This document shows, one piece after another, positions 5,966 to 14,704 of a DNA stretch of 31,279 nucleotides. A program made the position numbers and the translations under genes. The notes beneath the pieces were generated by a model, which was given only the letters and a program-made list of their open reading frames with translations, did no database searches and had not been told where the DNA came from. Every line of letters starts with the position of its first letter. Position 1 is the first letter of the stretch. This stretch comes from a virus. The DNA lies in the IMG/VR virus record IMGVR_UViG_3300032523_000273, positions 1 to 31,279 of that record, one strand, 5' to 3'.

Positions 5966-8737
5966 ATGGCAGAAGACGTTACTAGTGGGTTAAAGTCCAC
6001 TAACGACCTTCTAAAAGAAGTCCTTAAAAACCTTGGTGCTATAAATAAAGAAACTGATAAAACTCCAGGCAAAGTTGGAAAAGCCTTTGGCACTCTTAAA
6101 GCCCTCATGGCTGGTGGGTCACGTGGTAATGGCACAGGTGCTTCCAGCCAGATGTCTCACATGGAAGGCAAGTTCAGTGGGCGTGGAGATAGTAGTTATC
6201 GCGCTTATCATGAAGAAGCCAACTCAGTAATTGGTCGGTTCTCTAACAATCAAGACAGCAAAGCACTTGGTGTTGGGCGAGGTGTAGCACAAGCCACCTT
6301 TGGAATTATTGCAGGTATTGCTGCATCTGTGCCTGGTGCAGCAGAAGTTATGGGAAGTGCTGGTAACTACTACGGTGCTTCTTTACGTTCTGGCGGAATG
6401 TCACGTCAAGCAGTTCGAGAGGCAACTTTTGGCGGTCTTGCTGGTGGTGTAACTAGTACCTTGTCTCCTTCAACTACATCAGCAATTTTGGCTGCTCGTG
6501 GAATCATGCCTGGAAGTGCACAGTACAACGCTACTGTTGCACAAATCGGTGGTGCTGCTCGTTATATGAATATGGCTAACGAGAATGCTGCCGTTGCTAT
6601 GTCAGGTCTTACACAAGGCGGATTTAGTGCTCAGTTATACGGTATGGGTATTAGTACCTATGATGCAAAGACTGGTCAGATGCGTGACCAAAACCAAGTC
6701 TTTGAACAACTACATAGCCGTTTAACTTTTGGTCGTCCTGAGATGAACGCCCAAGACACCATGACTAGTATTCAAGCAGGTCAATTAGGTTTTATGATGA
6801 ATAGCCTTAATATGAGCGAAGACCAAAAAGGTATGTTCTCTCAATTTATGTTAGATAAAGCAGGTGGAAAAGAGACCGATTTATCAAAACTTGGTTATGG
6901 AGATAACCCTCTTAAAGACAAGATGCGTATTACAACCTCTGATACCTCTGTCTTAAATAAATATGAAGAGCCTTTCTTAAAGGGCTTTGAAAAAGCAGCA
7001 GATTTAATTGTTAATACTGTAAACCCAGCATTAGAAAAAATGGCAGATTCTGCGGGAAGAGCAGCAGGTTTCTTAGGAGGACTTGGCGAATCTCGTGCAG
7101 GAACTGGTATGGGTATTGCTACTGGTGGTCTTCTTCAAGGATTGATGACTGCTGGTGGTGCGTTCTTAGGTGCTCGTGGTTTAAAGGGTCTTATGGGCGG
7201 TAAAGGCGGAGGAATATTTGCTGGTGCTAAGGGTCTTTTTTCAAAACTTGGCGGAGTAAAAGGTCTTTTTGGAAAAGCAGGTCTTGCTGGAATGACCTAT
7301 ATGGGGTTAGAGCAAGGGCAAAAGTTTTTAAACAAAGCAAATGTTCCAGATGAAGTTCGTTATATTGCAAACCTTCTTTATGATGCAGGACAAGGTGGTC
7401 TTTCTGGATTAGCAACTGGAAACCCGTATGTAGGTCTTGCGGGTGTAGCAGCAGGTACTGCAGGTGCAGTTGCAAATCCTTACGGTGGTTCAGGTGGTGG
7501 TTCTCCAGGATTCGGTGCTTCATTTGGTGGAAGCAGTGGAAGTACAAATGCAGTAGCCCCTATTACTGGTGGCTCTGTTGGTACTCCCTACGGTGCAAAA
7601 GGAAAAATGTGGCAAAGCGGAAGTCACACAGGTGATGACTACCCATGTCCAATTGGAACACCAGTTGTTGCTGCTATGGATGGAACTGTCTTTAATGATA
7701 ACCCTGGCGACCAATACGGTAAGACTGTACAAATTGACCACGGCAATGGTTTACAAACTCTTTATGGTCACCTTTCAGAAGTTTCTGTGGCGGTGGGTGC
7801 AAATGTAAAGCGTGGACAAGTCATTGGTCGTTCTGGTGATACAGGTAATGTTACTGGTCCCCACCTTCACTTTGAAGTTCGCAAAGGTAAGAACAACCCA
7901 GTTAACCCTTCAGAGTTAACTAAAGATGGCGGAACATTAGCAGAAAGCCTTTCAACCATAATCCAAAATGGTGGATTAGGTTCTAGCCCACTTACATCTG
8001 ACATCTCTGGAGTAAAAGCAAACGAAGTAAAACTTTCAAATTTATTAGGTTCTTCAAGCACTACTGCAATTTTGCAAGCATCTGTTGGACAAATAGGTGG
8101 TGGAGATAACGGTACTGGTACTGGTAGTTCTAGTGGCACTGCAAAAGTTGTAAAAGGAACTGGTGACAAGAAAAGTTGGGCTACACAACTACTTACTGCT
8201 ATGGGTGCTCCTGTAACTGATACAAATATCAATGCTCTTACTACTTGGCAAAGTAGAGAAGGGGGTCACTGGGAAAACAGTGCAAGTTACAACCCACTTA
8301 ATACAACTTATGACCCAGACAAAAAGTACGAGTCAATGAATAGCGTTGGAGTAAGACGTTATCCCTCTTGGGATGAAGGAATTGCAGCAACAGTAAATAC
8401 TTTAACAGGAAACAATGCTGAGGCTCGTGGGTATAGTGCAATTGTTAACGCTCTAAAAGGAGGTGCAAATACCTCTACTATTCTTAGTGCTATTAGCAAC
8501 TCTGCATGGGTGAGTGGAAAAACTGGACAAAACTCTTATAAAGGATTTAGTGGAGGCGGTTCTCCATCATCTACTGGAGCAACTATGTCTGGTAGCGGAG
8601 TACAAATCTCAGCCCCACAAATCACAATCAATGCTTCTTTTAGCGGAACAAGCGAAGCAGAAGCCATGAAATTAGTATCTGTTGTAAAACGAGAACTAGA
8701 AAAAACCATGACACTACACACGATTGGTAGAGGATAA
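5966..8737 (+). CDS. Tape measure protein with M23 peptidase and lysozyme-like domains
   Basis: The 923-residue protein follows the chaperone and is the longest tail gene, as expected for the tape measure that sets tail length and passes down the tube. Residues 1-530 hold helical and Gly/Ala-rich hydrophobic segments (for example [20 protein letters not shown]) and Gly-rich linkers. About residues 535-660 form an M23 metallopeptidase: HTGDDY with H554 and D558, then YGHLSEV, then HLHFE at 633-637. Residues about 735-870 resemble the lysozyme/transglycosylase-like module seen in actinophage tape measures ([32 protein letters not shown]). A short helical C-terminus follows. Such domains can open the cell wall during DNA entry. 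AAGGAG precedes the ATG, and the end overlaps the next gene. Confidence 0.93.
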   Translation: MAEDVTSGLKSTNDLLKEVLKNLGAINKETDKTPGKVGKAFGTLKALMAGGSRGNGTGASSQMSHMEGKFSGRGDSSYRAYHEEANSVIGRFSNNQDSKALGVGRGVAQATFGIIAGIAASVPGAAEVMGSAGNYYGASLRSGGMSRQAVREATFGGLAGGVTSTLSPSTTSAILAARGIMPGSAQYNATVAQIGGAARYMNMANENAAVAMSGLTQGGFSAQLYGMGISTYDAKTGQMRDQNQVFEQLHSRLTFGRPEMNAQDTMTSIQAGQLGFMMNSLNMSEDQKGMFSQFMLDKAGGKETDLSKLGYGDNPLKDKMRITTSDTSVLNKYEEPFLKGFEKAADLIVNTVNPALEKMADSAGRAAGFLGGLGESRAGTGMGIATGGLLQGLMTAGGAFLGARGLKGLMGGKGGGIFAGAKGLFSKLGGVKGLFGKAGLAGMTYMGLEQGQKFLNKANVPDEVRYIANLLYDAGQGGLSGLATGNPYVGLAGVAAGTAGAVANPYGGSGGGSPGFGASFGGSSGSTNAVAPITGGSVGTPYGAKGKMWQSGSHTGDDYPCPIGTPVVAAMDGTVFNDNPGDQYGKTVQIDHGNGLQTLYGHLSEVSVAVGANVKRGQVIGRSGDTGNVTGPHLHFEVRKGKNNPVNPSELTKDGGTLAESLSTIIQNGGLGSSPLTSDISGVKANEVKLSNLLGSSSTTAILQASVGQIGGGDNGTGTGSSSGTAKVVKGTGDKKSWATQLLTAMGAPVTDTNINALTTWQSREGGHWENSASYNPLNTTYDPDKKYESMNSVGVRRYPSWDEGIAATVNTLTGNNAEARGYSAIVNALKGGANTSTILSAISNSAWVSGKTGQNSYKGFSGGGSPSSTGATMSGSGVQISAPQITINASFSGTSEAEAMKLVSVVKRELEKTMTLHTIGRG

Positions 8738-9999
8738 TGGCAGCACCACTTCAAGCCAGGTATGGTTACAGAATTAAAATATCTGATAAACAACTTAAAG
8801 ACCCAATTTCAGTTCTTAAAGAAATTACTGCTCTACAAACCGCTATTAAATCGGAAAAAACTAGCCTTGAAACATTGAAAAAAAACTACGCAATTGAACA
8901 AAAAGCATATATTGCTGCCCAAAATGATGTTACTAAACTGTATGAATACACAGTAAAAAACCCAAGTGCAGGGGACATTGTTGCTAAAAAAGCAGCGTTA
9001 GCCGTTGCAAATAGCAAAGCAATTGCTGCAAAAAATCGTATGAATTTACTTAGTGGAAACATTAGTAATTTTAACACTGCTCTACAGGGAAATCAAAATA
9101 ACTTAAAAGACCTTACAGATTACAAATCTTTAAGTACTGCAGCGGTTGCAGCAAACGGGACTCCTCCTGGAGACGGACCAAAAACAGGTCCTGCAACTCC
9201 AAGAACAACTTGGCTATACAACGCCCCTATGATTCAACACGCTTACTTTAATGCTCGCTCAGTTGCTCCTTCATTACAGACTTCTTTAACTGATTTAAAA
9301 GGAACAACTCCCGAAAAGTTTCAAGATGCTTTAACTAGTGCTTTTAAATTAAAAGGAACTCGTGGAGTAATCCAAATGAGTTCCGACACAGCAGCCTATT
9401 ATAAAAAACAATCTAAAGATAAAAAAACATCATTGAAAGCGTATGGATTTAGGTTTCATTACAACCCAACCTCTATTTCTATGAACTACGGTCAAATGGG
9501 TGGTCAATCTCCAGAACTACTTATGAGTGGAAGAGACCAGTACAACCCATTGCTTCCTTTAGAGGGTGGAAGTGGACTACAGTTTGATTTGTATTTAAAC
9601 CGTATAGAAGACATGAACTACGTTCAAAAAGACGGAACGTTAAAAAGTGCAAACGGAAAAACCTTTTCTTCTACAGACCTTTACTCAGAAACCGTATTAA
9701 CTGACGATATAAAAGAAATTTATAACAAAGGAACTATGTACGACTTAGAGTATTTATTTAAAGCGGTTCATGGTAATTGGGGTAGTTACCAAAGTGCTTT
9801 GCGTGGTTGGACTTCTGATATTGGTTGGTTAAATGGCGTTGCAGTTGAATTTCATTTAGGTAACAATATGCGGTATTTATGTAGAATTAACTCAGTTGCT
9901 GTTAACCACGCAATTTTTAATGAACGAATGGTTCCAACTTTAAGTACTCTTCATATTACTGCTTCTAGGTTCTACGATATAAAGGTGAGTAAACCATGA
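8737..9999 (+). CDS. Baseplate/tube-initiator-like protein with N-terminal coiled coil
   Basis: The 420-residue protein begins [15 protein letters not shown] and then has a long, charged, Ala/Lys-rich helical region (about residues 25-125), probably a coiled coil. From residue 235 the chain has AYGFRFHYNPTSISMNYGQM, and later GGSGLQFDLYLNRIEDM. A segment of the F.F.YNP.SI.... type is typical of contractile injection system tube/LysM-partner proteins that link the tube to the hub. The gene lies between the tape measure and a gp53/LysM-like gene, which supports a role in the upper baseplate. It overlaps the downstream start by four bases. The family is inferred from the motif and context. Confidence 0.6.
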   Translation: MAAPLQARYGYRIKISDKQLKDPISVLKEITALQTAIKSEKTSLETLKKNYAIEQKAYIAAQNDVTKLYEYTVKNPSAGDIVAKKAALAVANSKAIAAKNRMNLLSGNISNFNTALQGNQNNLKDLTDYKSLSTAAVAANGTPPGDGPKTGPATPRTTWLYNAPMIQHAYFNARSVAPSLQTSLTDLKGTTPEKFQDALTSAFKLKGTRGVIQMSSDTAAYYKKQSKDKKTSLKAYGFRFHYNPTSISMNYGQMGGQSPELLMSGRDQYNPLLPLEGGSGLQFDLYLNRIEDMNYVQKDGTLKSANGKTFSSTDLYSETVLTDDIKEIYNKGTMYDLEYLFKAVHGNWGSYQSALRGWTSDIGWLNGVAVEFHLGNNMRYLCRINSVAVNHAIFNERMVPTLSTLHITASRFYDIKVSKP

Positions 10000-10274
10000 T
10001 TTATTTAGATAGCAGATATGCGGATGGAAACATATTTAAAGCCTATAACCCTACTAAAGACAGTTTTGAACAAACAGTGTTTAGAGTGTTCCCTGAAAAA
10101 GCCTCTGAAATTTTTTATTACCAGTGGAAAGAAGGAGACCGCATAGATTTAGTTGCAACTAAACTATTGGGGTTACCCGAATACTGGTGGCAAATTATGG
10201 ACTTTAACCCAGAGATTATTAATCCATTTACCATCACTAGTGGTACGTATATAAGGATTCCTAATGGCGATTAG
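9996..10274 (+). CDS. gp53/LysM-like baseplate protein
   Basis: The 92-residue protein contains YYQWKEGDRIDLVATKLLG, then PEYWWQIMDFNPEI, then PFTITSGTYIRIP. This is the LysM-like pattern (G-D at the start, a helix, W..I...N, and P-G-T-x-I-R-I-P at the end) used by T4 gp53-type wedge proteins and by tail protein X. In T4, gp53 ties baseplate wedges to the hub. It lies directly upstream of the hub gene and overlaps it by 11 bases. The protein is almost only this domain, preceded by a 35-residue arm. Confidence 0.8.
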   Translation: MIYLDSRYADGNIFKAYNPTKDSFEQTVFRVFPEKASEIFYYQWKEGDRIDLVATKLLGLPEYWWQIMDFNPEIINPFTITSGTYIRIPNGD

Positions 10275-11532
10275 CAGTATCCCAGCAGGGTATCAAGCAA
10301 GGTATGGGACTAGTTATACTGTAACTTTTCCTGACTTTCCAACTTTTAAAACTAAACCCTACGAGATTGAGTTGCATCAAGCAATTAGAACTCACGATAT
10401 TTTAATTTTAAAGTTTCAAGTTTCAACGCCTTTATTCTTTAAGGGGTTTAAAACTGGAACAACAGTGCAGGTAAATTGGACGAACTCTGCTCCCGCAAAA
10501 GGAGTATTTACTGGATACGTCTCAACAGTTAGAAAATCTAAAAAATCTCCAGTAAATAGTGATGTTGAAATCACGTGTATTGGTGGGTCTTTCCCTTTAA
10601 AAAACCAAGCCTCAAATATATGGAAGAAAAAAAGTATTCCTGAAGTTGTTCAAGAAATTGCAAAAAAGAGTAACATGAAAGCCATTGTTACTAGTCACCC
10701 AACTAAATGGAGTCAGTTAAACCAACAAGGGTTATCGTATTGGGAGTACCTAGTTACGTTAGCAACCTCCTTGGGTTATGCCTTATGGGTAAAGGGAACA
10801 ACTATTTATTTTAAAAGTATTGACGATGTGTTAACAAAATCTATTGGAACAACCCCAGTTCTTTACTTTGAAAATCAATTTGCTCCTCCATTTCACGCAC
10901 CTATTGAAAGAACTTTAGATTATTTTGAGCCAACTTCTGGAGACTTTATTGAAGGAGAAGGCGTTGTTCAAAGACGAACACAACAAGTAACTGGAGTTGA
11001 CCCAGTTACTGGAAAAACTTACGGCTCTGTCCAAACCCCTCAAACTAAAAAAACTATGAGAACTAAATTTAATCAGGTGTTGTTTGAACATCAGGGCACT
11101 ATGAAAGTTGTTAACTCTGCAAGTGACGCTAAAATAATAGCAAAAGGTGCTACCGAAAATGCACGATTAACAAATACAGCGTGGTGGTCAGGTCAAGGAG
11201 ACCCTCGTATAACTCCTTATGGAGCGGTAGATGTACAGGGTATTGACGACATCAATGACGGTATTTGGTTGGTCAGGTCTGCTACTCATGTGATGAGTAA
11301 AGTGGGTACATACATCTGTAGTGGTTATTTAATGTGCGAAGGAAGTGGACCCGCTGAGTCTACAAATCAACGAGTTTCTGGTCTTGGCCTTATCCCAGCA
11401 TTAAATTTAATTGACCTTGAAGATGGCGATTCACTAGGAGTATCGGCTACTCCAACATTATCGTCACCAACTTCTATGTTTAATGAAACCCAAAGCGGAT
11501 ATACTTTGAACTCTAGAAGATGGGTAGGATAA
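10264..11532 (+). CDS. Baseplate hub protein (gp27/gpD-like)
   Basis: The 422-residue protein starts MAISSIPAGYQARYG and contains VQVNWTNS.....GVFTGYVS and VEITCIGGSFPLKNQ. It then has SIPEVVQEIAKKSNMKA and HPTKWSQLNQQGLSYWEYL. The last pattern, an H...W.Q..Q.G.S.WE.L..LA...GY segment, is the hallmark of hub proteins of the T4 gp27/P2 gpD type, which form the tube-like trimer that joins the tail tube to the spike. The segment QGIDDINDGIWLVRSATHVM matches the second tube-like domain. The C-terminal 55 residues are low in structure. Its partners gp25 and gp6/J follow at once. Confidence 0.85.
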   Translation: MAISSIPAGYQARYGTSYTVTFPDFPTFKTKPYEIELHQAIRTHDILILKFQVSTPLFFKGFKTGTTVQVNWTNSAPAKGVFTGYVSTVRKSKKSPVNSDVEITCIGGSFPLKNQASNIWKKKSIPEVVQEIAKKSNMKAIVTSHPTKWSQLNQQGLSYWEYLVTLATSLGYALWVKGTTIYFKSIDDVLTKSIGTTPVLYFENQFAPPFHAPIERTLDYFEPTSGDFIEGEGVVQRRTQQVTGVDPVTGKTYGSVQTPQTKKTMRTKFNQVLFEHQGTMKVVNSASDAKIIAKGATENARLTNTAWWSGQGDPRITPYGAVDVQGIDDINDGIWLVRSATHVMSKVGTYICSGYLMCEGSGPAESTNQRVSGLGLIPALNLIDLEDGDSLGVSATPTLSSPTSMFNETQSGYTLNSRRWVG

Positions 11533-11534
11533 CT

Positions 11535-11936
11535 ATGGCTGAAAAAGCAATTTCGTTGCCGTTTAAGTTAGACTCTTACGGAAGAATAAGTACTTCTGCT
11601 ACCTATTCTGAAATTTGGTCTGACCGAGTTCTGTCTGTTATGGGTACTCTAAAGGGAGAAAGAGTTATGGAGCCAGATTTTGGCACCTATCTTGCAACCT
11701 TTGTTTATGGAAATGCAAGCAATTTAACGACTTCTATAGAAACAGAAGTTGAACAAGGGTTTATAAAGTTCTTGCCTTTGTTAAACTTGGTGTCTACAGA
11801 AGTTGTAGCAGACGAATTTACGGGTTCTTTAGACATAGTTATAACGTATGAACTACCTACTGAAGAAGAGCAAACAACCGTGGTAGCCCTTGCTGCTATC
11901 TCTAGAAAACAACCTATTTATCAGGAGAACCTATAA
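11535..11936 (+). CDS. Baseplate wedge protein gp25-like
   Basis: The protein has 133 residues from the ATG at 11535. An in-frame ATG five codons upstream (11520) lies inside the hub gene and has a weaker ribosome site; the TAGGA just before 11535 favours the later start. It contains LKGERVMEPDFGTYLATFVY, the conserved (G)ER.M.PDFG..L segment of gp25/gpW-like wedge proteins. The C-terminal half has the strands and helix expected of the small lysozyme-like fold of gp25, which has no catalytic activity in phage baseplates. gp25 joins the wedge to the sheath. The stop overlaps the start of the gp6/J-like gene. Confidence 0.9.
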   Translation: MAEKAISLPFKLDSYGRISTSATYSEIWSDRVLSVMGTLKGERVMEPDFGTYLATFVYGNASNLTTSIETEVEQGFIKFLPLLNLVSTEVVADEFTGSLDIVITYELPTEEEQTTVVALAAISRKQPIYQENL

Positions 11937-13486
11937 TGGCTATAAATGAAACCCCACCATCGGTCGATTATACAAGTCGCGACTACTATGCGTTAAAACA
12001 AGAGTTGATTGCTCGTGTTAAAAGAGTTGTTCCTGAGTGGAATGGTGCAGACAGTTCAGATTTTGGTCTTGCATTAGTTGAAGCATTTGCTTATATGGGA
12101 GATATGGCAAGTTACTACATTGACAGAATTGCTAACGAAGGATTTTTAGCGACAGCAACTCAAAGAAGTTCTATCCTGGCTTTGGCAGAAATCTATGGCT
12201 ATACACCAACAGGATATTCAAATGCTAATGTAACTTTGACTTTTACTAACACATCGACTTCTGCTGTTGAACTACCTGCTGGTGTAAGAGTCACTGCAGA
12301 TGTCACAGATGGGACTTCCGTAAAAAACGTAACCTTCACAACATACGTAGCAGTCAGCGTACCCGCATTTGCAAGTGGTGTTGCTGGACAAGCAACCGTT
12401 GCTGCTTATGAAGGTGCTGTTAATACAGTGGAGTCTTCCTCAGTTTATGGTGCCATTATCGGCACTTCTGACGGTTCTTCGGAACAACGCTTTACTATTT
12501 TTGACGACCCAATTGTTTCAGACAGCGTAGAAGTTTTTGTACAAAGCGGTAGTGATTATAAAAAGTGGACGCAAGTAAAACATCTATTAGATTTTGGTCC
12601 CGCTGATTCTGTATATTCTGTAGTTCTTGATAAAGACAATGTTGTTTCTATCGTTTTTGGCGATGGAATATCTGGTGCTATCCCAACTCTACAAGCAATT
12701 GTCCGTGCAAAGTACACAGTTGGTGGCGGAACTATCGGTAACATATCAATCGCACTTATAGATTCAATATCTTATGTTCCAGGACTTACTTCTAATCAAA
12801 CTGCTGCTTTAAGTGGAAACCTTTCCGTAACTAACGCCGTAACAGGCGTTGGTGGTCAAGACCCAGAGAGCAGTTCTTCAATTCGTGCAAATGCTCCTTT
12901 GTTCTTACGAGCACAAAACAGAGCAGTAACTTTGGAAGACTTTGAAAACTTGGCTTTATCTGTGGACAACTGCGGAAAAGCAAAAGCGGTATCAACGGGG
13001 TATACCTCCGTTACTGTTTATCTTGCTCCAAGACGAGACAGCGGAGATGCAGATGCAACTCCTGGTCTTGAGACAGACTCTCCTTATGGTGCAACAATTG
13101 AATGGACTGCTTTAAGAGACTCAGTTAAAGCGTATTTAGCAGATAAATTATTAGCGGGAACAACTGTAACTTATACAATTCCAACGTATGTTGCAGTAAC
13201 CTTAAACGTTCAATACAAATTAGACCCTTCATATACAACCGCAGAGGCCGAGTCTAATGTTAAGACCTACATCATTAATAACTTCTCGTATTTTTATCAA
13301 GATTTTGGGTCAGTAATTACTGCACAAGACCTTGAATATGTATTGCAAACAGTTCCTGGAATTACAAAAGGTAAAGTACAGTTTTTATATAAAACTGGAG
13401 GAAGCCCAAGCCTTACAGAAATATCTGCGCTTTCTAATGAAATCCTCTCCTTTGCTGAAGGCTCACTTATCCTAGAGGCATTATGA
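11936..13486 (+). CDS. Baseplate wedge protein gp6/J-like
   Basis: The 516-residue protein opens with VDYTSRDYYALKQELIARV and has SSDFGLALVEAFAYMGDMA at about residues 41-59, then YYIDRIANEGFLATATQR. These N-terminal motifs define the J-like (P2 gpJ/T4 gp6) family, whose dimers form the ring of the inner baseplate. Downstream are VFGDGISGAIP and a segment with NAPLFLRAQNRAVTLEDFEN, both well known in this family. The C-terminal region (TTVTYTIPTYVAVTLNVQYK) fits the last domain. It starts on a TAATG overlap with gp25 and overlaps the spike gene by four bases. Confidence 0.94.
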   Translation: MAINETPPSVDYTSRDYYALKQELIARVKRVVPEWNGADSSDFGLALVEAFAYMGDMASYYIDRIANEGFLATATQRSSILALAEIYGYTPTGYSNANVTLTFTNTSTSAVELPAGVRVTADVTDGTSVKNVTFTTYVAVSVPAFASGVAGQATVAAYEGAVNTVESSSVYGAIIGTSDGSSEQRFTIFDDPIVSDSVEVFVQSGSDYKKWTQVKHLLDFGPADSVYSVVLDKDNVVSIVFGDGISGAIPTLQAIVRAKYTVGGGTIGNISIALIDSISYVPGLTSNQTAALSGNLSVTNAVTGVGGQDPESSSSIRANAPLFLRAQNRAVTLEDFENLALSVDNCGKAKAVSTGYTSVTVYLAPRRDSGDADATPGLETDSPYGATIEWTALRDSVKAYLADKLLAGTTVTYTIPTYVAVTLNVQYKLDPSYTTAEAESNVKTYIINNFSYFYQDFGSVITAQDLEYVLQTVPGITKGKVQFLYKTGGSPSLTEISALSNEILSFAEGSLILEAL

Positions 13487-13956
13487 GTCAAGATTTATAT
13501 TACGGAGTTTACAGAGGCTTGGTTGTTGATAATAACGACCCACAAGGTCATCGTCGAGTAACCCTTAAGGTTCCTCAATTAACTGGCGACTTTGTTTCTG
13601 ATTGGGCTTGGCCTCAAGAAAACGGCTTTGCTAAAGTACAAGTGCCTGACATTGGTGAAGGTGTTTGGGTTATGTTTGAGGGTGGGGACTCTTCATACCC
13701 AATTTGGACTGGAACTTTTGGCAAGCCTAAACAAGACAAAAGAGTAAACATTAAAGTTTTGAAAGATACAACGTCTTTATCGGGAATAGAAAATACTCAC
13801 ATCATTACCGAACGTACAAAAAACGGCACAACAGAGGTAGACCTTGTAGCAACCCTCTTAGTTATGGCAGCCAAAATTAAAAGTTTAGAGACAAGAGTGA
13901 CTACTTTAGAGGGACAAATGGCAACAAAAGCAAGTACCAGCCATAGTCACGCATAG
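13483..13956 (+). CDS. Short OB-fold spike with coiled coil and HxH tip
   Basis: The 157-residue protein begins LYYGVYRGLVVDNNDPQGHR, the standard opening of the OB-fold of T4 gp5/P2 gpV-type spike proteins, followed by DIGEGVWVMFEGGD and PIWTGTFG. About residues 118-147 are heptad-like (VMAAKIKSLETRVTTLEGQM), suggesting a trimeric coiled coil. The protein ends SHSHA, with H154 and H156. In P2 gpV and related spikes three H-x-H motifs hold one metal ion at the tip. This spike lacks lysozyme and beta-helix parts. The gene follows the wedge gene rather than the hub, an uncommon order. Confidence 0.75.
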   Translation: MSQDLYYGVYRGLVVDNNDPQGHRRVTLKVPQLTGDFVSDWAWPQENGFAKVQVPDIGEGVWVMFEGGDSSYPIWTGTFGKPKQDKRVNIKVLKDTTSLSGIENTHIITERTKNGTTEVDLVATLLVMAAKIKSLETRVTTLEGQMATKASTSHSHA

Positions 13957-13973
13957 TTAAGACAGTTTTTAAC
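13956..13973 (+). promoter_or_regulatory. Palindromic element, copy B (GTTAAGA...GTTTTTAAC)
   Basis: The 18 bases repeat the outer parts of the element at 1562-1585: GTTAAGA, here two bases instead of eight in the centre, then GTTTTTAAC. They can form a 7-bp AT-rich stem. It sits in the 59-base gap before the first fibre gene and ends 42 bases before its ATG, almost the same distance as copy A. The first base is the last base of the spike stop codon. A promoter or activator site for the fibre block is a fair guess; it is too weak to be a terminator. Confidence 0.35.
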
Positions 13974-14015
13974 CCCATTTAACGACAAAATAGACCGAGA
14001 CATTTAGGAGACAAC

Positions 14016-14693
14016 ATGCCAGCCGTATATCCCAGTAGCGTAAAGCCCTTTGACCCAAAGGTTGACTTTACTCAGGTAGTAGTTGCAGAACACATTAACA
14101 GTCTGCAAGACGAAGTTCAAGCAGTTGAAACTTATGTTGGAGTGTCGCCTCACGTTTCCGCTGGATACGGCTCAGGTGTAGGTACTTTTATAACAGGAAC
14201 TACCACTTGGTCTACTTTGGCAGCCCGTGTTCAAAATCTTGAATACGGTATTAACGCTGATGTACACACCCAATATTTAAAGTTCACTGGTGGAGAAACA
14301 ATCCAGTCTTCCAACTCAACTGTTATTGCTCTAAACCTTCAAGGATTTTCAGGTCAAACTGCGGACCTTCTTCGGTTTAAAAATTCCTCTGGAACTGTTC
14401 TTACTAAAGTAGATTCTGCTGGAAAGTTATTTGTAAATAGCCAAGAAATTAAACCTATCTTGATGCAATCAACTCAACCTGATGCTGCTGCTTTAGGACT
14501 TCCAACAGGAACAATTTGGGTTGACTCAGATTCAGCACCTGCTGTTCTTACTGCTGACACGACACTACAAATTACTGGCGGAACTCTTACAGGAGACCAA
14601 GCACTTACCTCACGACTTCGTAATATCACGGTCTCTACTGCTGACCCAACTGGTGGTAATAACGGAGACATCTGGATTAAGTACACGGCTTAG
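14016..14693 (+). CDS. Tail fibre / short collar-fibre protein
   Basis: The 225-residue protein has an N-terminal helix with the pattern VVAEHINSLQDEVQAVETYV (about residues 22-41), probably a short trimeric coiled coil. It then has NADVHTQYLKF, an H.QYL motif common at the junctions of phage fibre proteins. The middle is rich in Ser, Thr and Gly and beta-prone (ALNLQGFSGQTADLLRF). The C-terminus (STADPTGGNNGDIWIKYTA) is a typical fibre tip or intermolecular segment. TTAGGAG lies six bases before the ATG. It opens the fibre block and may join the baseplate to the larger fibre genes downstream. No enzyme motif is visible. Confidence 0.75.
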   Translation: MPAVYPSSVKPFDPKVDFTQVVVAEHINSLQDEVQAVETYVGVSPHVSAGYGSGVGTFITGTTTWSTLAARVQNLEYGINADVHTQYLKFTGGETIQSSNSTVIALNLQGFSGQTADLLRFKNSSGTVLTKVDSAGKLFVNSQEIKPILMQSTQPDAAALGLPTGTIWVDSDSAPAVLTADTTLQITGGTLTGDQALTSRLRNITVSTADPTGGNNGDIWIKYTA

Positions 14694-14704
14694 GACGACC
14701 TTTA

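Noticed and set aside
11520-11534. Earlier ATG for the gp25-like gene
   Set aside because: It lies inside the hub gene with a weaker ribosome site; TAGGA before 11535 favours the later start. The difference is five residues.
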